Shown: positions 59,290-64,000 of the stretch, piece by piece | How the letters are laid out: each line of letters opens with the position of its first letter | Numbering within the stretch: position 1 is the first letter of the stretch | Assembly (NCBI RefSeq): GCF_046237015.1 | Contig: NZ_JBJYIN010000006.1 | Span: 211,395-275,394, forward strand | DNA length: 64,000 nt | Direction: 5' to 3' | Source: JBJYIN01 sp046237015 | Lineage (GTDB): Bacteria; Pseudomonadota; Gammaproteobacteria; Enterobacterales; Enterobacteriaceae | The notes under the pieces: model-generated | Told to the model about the DNA's origin: nothing | The model's input: only the letters and a program-made list of their open reading frames with translations | Database searches by the model: none | Made by a program: the position numbers and the translations under genes

Positions 59290-60411
59290 ATGCTATCGAC
59301 GGAAATTTGGCTGCGGTTAATGGACGTGAGGCAGTTGAATACAAAGCGTGCCAGTCTCATTGCCAGAAAACTGATTGAACGAGGGAGTACTGATGGCAAG
59401 ACCTTACGTTCTCTGGGAATGACCGATATTCAGATTGAACAATTTCGATCTTTTGATGGCTTATCTCTGGCGACAGCACTTGAGTGGGCCGCTCAACCGG
59501 GTTGTCATATCGTCACCTGCGCTGATAAGCAGTATCCCTTTTTATTAAGCAATATTAATTCATTGCCACTTTTACTCTTTGTTAAGGGTAATTTGGATTT
59601 ACTGATGTCGCCACAAATCGCGATAGTCGGAAGTCGGGAAAACTCTTTATACGGTGAACAATGGGGGCAATTCTTTGCTCAAGAGCTGGCTGTTAATGAA
59701 TTTACTATTACCAGTGGATTAGCGATTGGTATTGATGGTGTGGCCCATCGTGCAGCACTGGATGCTGGGGGAAAAACGATAGCAGTATTAGGCAGCGGAT
59801 TGGCAAATATTTATCCCCATCGCCACAAAAATCTTGCTGCGCGTATTCTTGAGAATGGCGGTACTTTGGTATCTGAATTTTTGCTCTCTACTCCCCCAAA
59901 ACCATCTAATTTCCCAAGGAGAAATAGGATAATTAGTGGGTTAAGTATGGGAACACTCATCATTGAAGCATCACTGCGTAGTGGTTCTTTGGTGACAGCA
60001 AAGTATGCCTTGGAGCAAGGACGCGAGGTTTTTGCTTTACCGGGAGCAATCGGTAATCCGATGACGGAAGGAACTCATTGGTTGATTCAACAAGGTGCCT
60101 ACTTAGTCACTCACCCTAAAGATATTATTGAGCAGTTGAGAAGTGAACTCCATTGGCTTTCCACCGAAGATCATCAATCGATTTCTGCTATTGAAGAGGA
60201 TGTTGAATTGCCATTTGCTGATGTGTTGGCTAACGTAGGAGATGAGGTTACACCTGTTGACGTTGTCGCTGAACGTGCCGGCCAACCTGTGCCAGAGGTA
60301 GTAAGTAAACTATTAGAGCTGGAGTTAGCAGGATGGATCGCAGCAGTACCCGGCGGCTATGTCCGATTAAGGAGGGCAGGCCATGTTCGACGTACTCATG
60401 TACTTGTTTGA
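59290..60411 (+). CDS. dprA: DNA-protecting protein DprA (Smf)
   Basis: Loads RecA on incoming single-stranded DNA in transformable bacteria; its role in enterobacteria is unclear. N-terminal SAM-like region (1-70), then a Rossmann core with IAIVGSRENSLYGEQWGQFF, TSGLAIGIDGVAHRAALDAG and FPRRNRIISGLSMGTLIIEA. The C-terminal winged helix contains VGDEVTPVDVVAERAGQPVP. It has 373 residues. Its 3' end overlaps smg by 29 bases. Confidence 0.96.
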   Translation: MLSTEIWLRLMDVRQLNTKRASLIARKLIERGSTDGKTLRSLGMTDIQIEQFRSFDGLSLATALEWAAQPGCHIVTCADKQYPFLLSNINSLPLLLFVKGNLDLLMSPQIAIVGSRENSLYGEQWGQFFAQELAVNEFTITSGLAIGIDGVAHRAALDAGGKTIAVLGSGLANIYPHRHKNLAARILENGGTLVSEFLLSTPPKPSNFPRRNRIISGLSMGTLIIEASLRSGSLVTAKYALEQGREVFALPGAIGNPMTEGTHWLIQQGAYLVTHPKDIIEQLRSELHWLSTEDHQSISAIEEDVELPFADVLANVGDEVTPVDVVAERAGQPVPEVVSKLLELELAGWIAAVPGGYVRLRRAGHVRRTHVLV

Positions 60412-60856
60412 GACTTATATTCACAATGAAACTGAAATGCGTGTCGATCAGGATACGTTAACTGATGACCTCACTCGCGCAGGGTTTGAGCGTAATGATA
60501 TTTACAGCGCCTTGAATTGGCTGGAAAAATTAGCCGATATACAGGAAGGGCAGAGTGCGCCTCTCAATTTAGCGCATGACCCACTGGCTATGCGCATTTA
60601 TACACAGGATGAGGCGCAGCGTTTAGATGCGAGCTGTCGGGGTTTTTTGTTATTTCTTGAACAAATCCAAGTGTTGAGTCTTGAAACAAGAGAAATGATT
60701 ATTGAGCGGGTGATGGCATTGGACACGCCGGAGTTTGATCTTGAAGATCTTAAATGGGTCATTCTTATGGTGCTTTTCAACGTACCGGGTTGTGAAAATG
60801 CGTACCAGCAAATGGAAGAGTTATTATTTGAGGTAAATGACGGTTATGTGCAATAG
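60383..60856 (+). CDS. smg: Conserved protein Smg
   Basis: 157-residue DUF494 protein of unknown function. FDVLMYLFETYIHNETEMRV at the start and GCENAYQQMEELLFEVNDG at the end are the family ends; the middle includes DASCRGFLLFLEQIQVLSLE. It begins inside dprA with GGAGGGCAGG upstream, so the two are coupled. Confidence 0.94.
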   Translation: MFDVLMYLFETYIHNETEMRVDQDTLTDDLTRAGFERNDIYSALNWLEKLADIQEGQSAPLNLAHDPLAMRIYTQDEAQRLDASCRGFLLFLEQIQVLSLETREMIIERVMALDTPEFDLEDLKWVILMVLFNVPGCENAYQQMEELLFEVNDGYVQ

Positions 60857-60876
60857 CCAAGGGTGTAAAAAAGCGG

Positions 60877-61434
60877 ATGGCTAAGACCAGATTGTTTGCC
60901 GATAAGAAACAGGATATCTGCCCTGAGTGTGGCTCAGTTTTGGTTATTCGCTCAGGGCGACATGGGCCTTTCCTAGGATGCTCCAATTATCCAGAATGTG
61001 AGTTTATTCGGCCGCTGAAAGCACAGATTGATGGTCATATTGTAAAAGTCTTAGATGGGCAGGTTTGTCCTCAATGTCAGTCTACGCTGGTATTGCGGCA
61101 AGGCCGTTATGGTATGTTTATCGCTTGTAGCCATTATCCAGAGTGCAATCATACTGAGGCCATTGATCGTCCTGATGAAACGGCGATAGGTTGTCCGCAG
61201 TGTAAAAAGGGTTCGTTGTTACAGCGTAAGTCTCGGTTTGGGAAGGTGTTCCATTCATGCGATCGCTATCCTGATTGCCAGTTTACGCTAAACCATAAAC
61301 CGGTTGCTGGCGAATGTACTTATTGCCATTATCCGTTGCTGATTGAGAAGAAAACGGCTCAGGGTGTGAAGCTTTTTTGCGCCAGTAAATTATGTGGAAA
61401 GCCAGTAATGGCTGAAGTTGATACTAATGAATGA
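60877..61434 (+). CDS. yrdD: Topoisomerase-type zinc-finger protein YrdD
   Basis: 185-residue protein made of four C4 zinc fingers of the topoisomerase I C-terminal type: C15/C18/C35/C41, C64/C67/C84/C90, C106/C109/C128/C134 and C147/C150/C168/C173. It has no catalytic topoisomerase domain and probably binds single-stranded nucleic acid. Function unproven. Between smg and tsaC, as in E. coli. Overlaps tsaC by 8 bases if the latter starts at 61427. Confidence 0.92.
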   Translation: MAKTRLFADKKQDICPECGSVLVIRSGRHGPFLGCSNYPECEFIRPLKAQIDGHIVKVLDGQVCPQCQSTLVLRQGRYGMFIACSHYPECNHTEAIDRPDETAIGCPQCKKGSLLQRKSRFGKVFHSCDRYPDCQFTLNHKPVAGECTYCHYPLLIEKKTAQGVKLFCASKLCGKPVMAEVDTNE

Positions 61435-61996
61435 TATGCCTAGCAATGCTCTGATTTCTGTGTTGTCGGAATTGCAGAGTGAAAATGTAATTGCATACCC
61501 AACTGAAGCTGTATTTGGGTTAGGTTGTGATCCTGATAGTGAAACGGCAGTCAAACGATTGTTGGCATTAAAACAGCGACCGTGGCAGAAGGGATTGATC
61601 CTTATTGCAGCTGATTATCAGCAATTGCTCCCTTACATTGACGATAGCATGCTTTCTGAGGTGCAAAAACAAGGGATGTTTTCAAGCTGGCCTGGTCCTG
61701 TAACATGGGTAATACCGGCAAAACCTACTACGCCTCGGTGGCTGACTGGGCAATTTACCTCTCTTGCTGTGCGTGTTAGTGCTCATCCACTAGTTCGTCA
61801 ACTGTGTCTTAGTTTTGGTAAGCCTTTGGTCTCAACGAGCGCCAACTTAAGTGGTTTAGCGCCTTGCCGTACTGAAGAGGAGGTTTGTCAGCAGTTTGGC
61901 GTAGGGTTTCCTGTGGTTCATGGGAATGTTGGTGGTAGGCTTAATCCTTCAGAGATAAGAGATGTTTTAACGGGTGAATTGTTGCGCCAAGGTTAA
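61427..61996 (+). CDS. tsaC: Threonylcarbamoyl-AMP synthase TsaC
   Basis: Makes L-threonylcarbamoyl-AMP from Thr, bicarbonate and ATP for the t6A37 modification of ANN-decoding tRNAs. YrdC fold with VIAYPTEAVFGLGCDPDSET, the KxR-type LLALKQRPWQKGLILIA, and KPLVSTSANLSG. ATG at 61427 (189 residues) is chosen; ATG at 61436 is possible, and the TTG at 61418 is unlikely. The start overlaps the yrdD end. Confidence 0.95.
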   Translation: MNDMPSNALISVLSELQSENVIAYPTEAVFGLGCDPDSETAVKRLLALKQRPWQKGLILIAADYQQLLPYIDDSMLSEVQKQGMFSSWPGPVTWVIPAKPTTPRWLTGQFTSLAVRVSAHPLVRQLCLSFGKPLVSTSANLSGLAPCRTEEEVCQQFGVGFPVVHGNVGGRLNPSEIRDVLTGELLRQG

Positions 61997-62025
61997 TCTA
62001 ACAATTGGAGAGTAGGGTGTCTCAG

Positions 62026-62844
62026 ATGAAGTCTTTTGCCGTTTTTGGTAACCCCATTGCTCATAGTAAATCACCTCGTATACATGAGTTATTTGCAGAC
62101 CAATTGGGTATTGCGCTTTCTTATCAACGGATATTGGCTCCGCTGGATGGTTTTGAAAATACGCTTCGCTGTTATTTTCTGGATGGCGCCAGTGGTGCGA
62201 ATATTACTGCACCTTTTAAAGAGTGTGCTTTTGCACAAGCAGACGAGCTTAGTGAGCGTGCGCTACTTGCTGGGGCAGTAAATACGTTACATAAGTTGAA
62301 TGATGGACGTCTGTTTGGTGATAACACAGACGGTGTTGGTTTGTTAAGTGATTTGCAGCGTTTGAATTTTATCAAGCCAAAGGATCGTATTTTACTAATT
62401 GGTGCAGGTGGCGCTGCTCGCGGTGTTATACAGCCATTATTATCACACGGTTGTTCTATTGTGCTGACGAACCGTACTTTTTCAAAAGCGGAAGCGCTCG
62501 TTCAGATCTTTAGTTCAATTGGTGAGATTGAAGCCATCTCGTTTGATTCTCTGCAAACACAGTCATTTAGTTTGATAATCAATGCGACATCATCGGGTAT
62601 GTACGATCGTATCCCTGATTTACCCGCTAGCTTAATTTCACCTGAAACACGCTGCTATGACATGTTCTACCTTCCTGAACTTACACCATTTTTAACATGG
62701 TGTGTAAAACGAGGCTCTGAACATTGTGCCGATGGGTTAGGAATGTTGGTTGGGCAAGCTGCTCATGCTTTCAAACTTTGGCATGGTGTGATGCCTGATG
62801 TGAATCCTGTCATCCAGCAGCTTAAAAAAGAACTCTCTCTATGA
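62026..62844 (+). CDS. aroE: Shikimate dehydrogenase (NADP)
   Basis: Reduces 3-dehydroshikimate to shikimate; works in the same pathway as AroB at the other end of the window. Substrate domain: SFAVFGNPIAHSKSPRIHEL and ANITAPFKE with the catalytic Lys, and GDNTDGVGLLSDL with the partner Asp. NADP domain: ILLIGAGGAARGVIQPLLSH and LTNRTFSKAEAL. ATG at 62026 with AGGG 8 bases upstream gives 272 residues; GTG at 62017 with GGAG upstream is an alternative. It overlaps yrdB by 4 bases. Confidence 0.96.
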   Translation: MKSFAVFGNPIAHSKSPRIHELFADQLGIALSYQRILAPLDGFENTLRCYFLDGASGANITAPFKECAFAQADELSERALLAGAVNTLHKLNDGRLFGDNTDGVGLLSDLQRLNFIKPKDRILLIGAGGAARGVIQPLLSHGCSIVLTNRTFSKAEALVQIFSSIGEIEAISFDSLQTQSFSLIINATSSGMYDRIPDLPASLISPETRCYDMFYLPELTPFLTWCVKRGSEHCADGLGMLVGQAAHAFKLWHGVMPDVNPVIQQLKKELSL

Positions 62845-63098
62845 ATCAAGCTATTCAGTTCCCGGATCGTGAACATTGGGATGAAATGCTGCAGGCAATT
62901 CGCTTTCCTGTTTTAGTCAATGGGTTCCAGCAGGAATGCTTAATTGGTCTCGCTCATCTTCAATCACTCTATGGTAATGTCAGCCCTGAACAACTTCTAA
63001 TGTCGTTCAGGGAACATCGCTGGGATTTTGAAGATGTGTTTGAAAAAATAGTACGCGATGATTCCCCTGACGCTCAGGGCTATTTTTCTTTACTTTGA
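62841..63098 (+). CDS. yrdB: DUF1488 protein YrdB
   Basis: 85-residue acidic protein of unknown function. Core: FPDREHWDEMLQAIRFPVLV and RWDFEDVFEKIVRDDSPDAQ. Coupled to aroE by an ATGA overlap. Its last 19 bases overlap the end of convergent yrdA, and an inverted repeat near its end may be a terminator. Confidence 0.9.
   Translation: MNQAIQFPDREHWDEMLQAIRFPVLVNGFQQECLIGLAHLQSLYGNVSPEQLLMSFREHRWDFEDVFEKIVRDDSPDAQGYFSLL
63065..63088 (+). terminator. Terminator-like hairpin within the yrdB 3' end
   Basis: CCCTGA, loop CGC, TCAGGG, then CTATTTTT. It lies inside the final codons of yrdB and the overlapping yrdA end, consistent with termination of the dprA-to-yrdB transcript. Confidence 0.5.
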
Positions 63099-63631
63099 GA
63101 AAGGTATTCATTTTTCCAACGGACATAGTTATTTGAGGAGTAAATGAGCCCCTCTATTTCCTCCTTAGTCAGTGGCCTGATTTTTTTTGCTGGGCTTCCT
63201 AGGTAAAGATGCCCGCTTTCCAAACGTTTACCTGGCGATACAAGGCTGCCCGCACCGATCATTACATCGTCTTCAATAATGGCTCCATCAAGGATGATTG
63301 AACCCATTCCGACTAATACCCGGTTACCAATAGTGCAGCCATGTAACATCACTTTATGACCAACCGTTACATCTTCCCCAATAACCAGCGGGTTACCATC
63401 GGGGTTTTTCTCGGAGCAGTGGGTAATATGTAAAACAGAACCATCCTGAATATTGCTTCTTGCACCAATACTTATCTGATTAACGTCACCACGAATGACG
63501 ACGAGTGGCCATATACTGACGTCATTACCTAGCGTGACTTTGCCAATAACAATGCTTGAACGATCAACCATGACGTTCTTGCCAACGATTGGAAATGCAT
63601 CTTTATAGCGGCGAAATAATTCAGAAACCAT
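63080..63631 (-). CDS. yrdA: Gamma-carbonic-anhydrase-like protein YrdA
   Basis: Left-handed beta-helix hexapeptide-repeat protein, 183 residues, likely a homotrimer with zinc. Metal ligand histidines are in SVLHITHCSE and VGHKVMLHGCTIGN. The repeats (IVIGKVTLGNDVSIWPLVVI) run through the middle and a helix packs at the C-terminus. Carbonic anhydrase activity is not proven for YrdA. ATG at 63631 with AGGGG 6 bases upstream is chosen; a GTG at 63649 would add six residues. It is divergent from the rRNA promoters. Confidence 0.93.
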   Translation of the reverse strand: MVSELFRRYKDAFPIVGKNVMVDRSSIVIGKVTLGNDVSIWPLVVIRGDVNQISIGARSNIQDGSVLHITHCSEKNPDGNPLVIGEDVTVGHKVMLHGCTIGNRVLVGMGSIILDGAIIEDDVMIGAGSLVSPGKRLESGHLYLGSPAKKIRPLTKEEIEGLIYSSNNYVRWKNEYLSQSKEK

Positions 63632-63774
63632 CCACAACCCCTTATCCACGGCACCATAATGCTATCCAGTGGAGAGAATCTCAGTTTATATACTCAGAAA
63701 ATAGCCTTGATCGAATAAGATCTCAACGAAAGGGTTGAAAAACACGCGGACGGAAAAAAAGATCAAGAAAGTTG

Positions 63775-63802
63775 TTGTGTAAAGAAAACGGATCCCTATA
63801 AT
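63775..63802 (+). promoter_or_regulatory. rrn P1 promoter
   Basis: TTGTGT, 16-base spacer, TATAAT (63797-63802), followed by the GC-rich discriminator GCGCCTCC. The 16-base spacing and GCGC discriminator are typical of ppGpp/DksA-controlled rRNA P1 promoters. The A-rich block at 63753-63770 is a likely UP element. Confidence 0.85.
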
Positions 63803-63882
63803 GCGCCTCCATCGACACGGCGCTGTGAATACACAACCGAGTTGATAAAGAAGAAGAAAGAGAAAGCGCTTTAAAATAAACG

Positions 63883-63910
63883 TTGACTCTGCAGGTGATA
63901 AGCGTAATAT
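63883..63910 (+). promoter_or_regulatory. rrn P2 promoter
   Basis: TTGACT, 16-base spacer, TAATAT, about 110 bp downstream of P1, the usual P1-P2 distance. Confidence 0.8.
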
Positions 63911-63912
63911 AC

Positions 63913-63958
63913 GCCACCTCGCGAAGTGGCTAAGACCGCAACGCACTGCTCTTTAACA
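63913..63958 (+). promoter_or_regulatory. rrn leader boxB-boxA antitermination site
   Basis: GCCAC-N8-GTGGC (63913-63930) forms boxB, and TGCTCTTTAACA at 63947-63958 is a perfect boxA for NusB-S10 loading. S10 is encoded at 39934. Confidence 0.9.
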
Positions 63959-64000
63959 ATTTAATCAGACAATCTGTGTGGGCACTCACAAGACCGTATC

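Larger units (their letters stand above)
63632..64000. other. rrn promoter and leader region at the window end
   Basis: No protein gene. Holds an A-rich upstream stretch, tandem rRNA promoters P1 and P2, and the antitermination leader. The final bases include CAGACAATCTGTGTGGGCAC, the conserved boxC region before 16S. By comparison with E. coli rrnB, the 16S gene should start roughly 80 bases beyond position 64000. Confidence 0.85.

Noticed and set aside
63686..63946. Small minus-strand frame in the rrn promoter region
   Set aside because: It covers P1, P2 and boxB, has no start signal and no protein-like composition.
1..64000. CRISPR array, insertion sequence, prophage or integrase-flanked island
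   Set aside because: No regularly spaced repeats, transposase, integrase, tRNA-attachment duplication or phage genes were seen anywhere in the window.

Overview
This window is a stretch of conserved core chromosome from a gammaproteobacterium of the order Enterobacterales. CRP, the ribosomal proteins, RpoA, EF-Tu, TusBCD and YheO are close to or nearly identical to their E. coli counterparts, and gene order follows the E. coli aroB-dam-trpS, crp-slyD-fkpA, str-S10-spc-alpha and trkA-fmt-def-aroE segments. A soft-rot type genus (Pectobacterium or a close relative) fits best, because pmrCAB sits between fkpA and yheO and an unusual importer cluster follows cysG. That genus assignment is inference from recalled gene order and was not tested by a search.

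Layout. 1-5.6 kb: aroB, damX, dam, rpe, gph, trpS (shikimate pathway, division, methylation, pentose phosphate, Trp-tRNA). 5.6-7.05 kb: cysG, reversed and without nirBDC. 7.6-14.2 kb: the main accessory block, an enolase-superfamily enzyme followed by a complete Opp/Dpp-type ABC importer (binding protein, two permeases, two ATPases) ending at a strong terminator. Its upstream region has a CRP-like site and two inverted repeats. 14.4-28.7 kb: ppiA (with a CpxR-type box), pabA, argD, crp, yhfA, prkB, yheU, yheT, a LysE/RhtB exporter, yheS, kefG-kefB, yheV, slyD, slyX, fkpA. 28.8-32.2 kb: eptA-pmrA-pmrB, translationally coupled, with a consensus PmrA box upstream. 32.4-38.7 kb: yheO, tusDCB, then the str operon rpsL-rpsG-fusA-tufA. 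38.9-39.6 kb: bfd and bfr, with a Fur-like box. 39.7-53.6 kb: S10, spc and alpha operons, with their promoters, leaders and terminators visible. 53.7-63.6 kb: yhdN, arfA (with an internal hairpin), mscL, trkA, rsmB, fmt, def, dprA, smg, yrdD, tsaC, aroE, yrdB, yrdA. 63.65-64.0 kb: P1, P2 and the boxB/boxA leader of an rRNA operon whose 16S gene should start shortly past the window end.

How it fits together. Most of the window is translation machinery with ribosomal-protein feedback sites, plus fMet, tRNA-modification and ribosome-rescue functions. Envelope stress and lipid A remodelling genes (ppiA, fkpA, pmrCAB) carry recognisable CpxR, possible sigma-E and PmrA sites. The least explained part is the enolase-family/ABC importer block at 7.05-14.28 kb, whose substrate cannot be read from the sequence. 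I saw no CRISPR array, insertion sequence, prophage, tRNA gene or complete rRNA gene.
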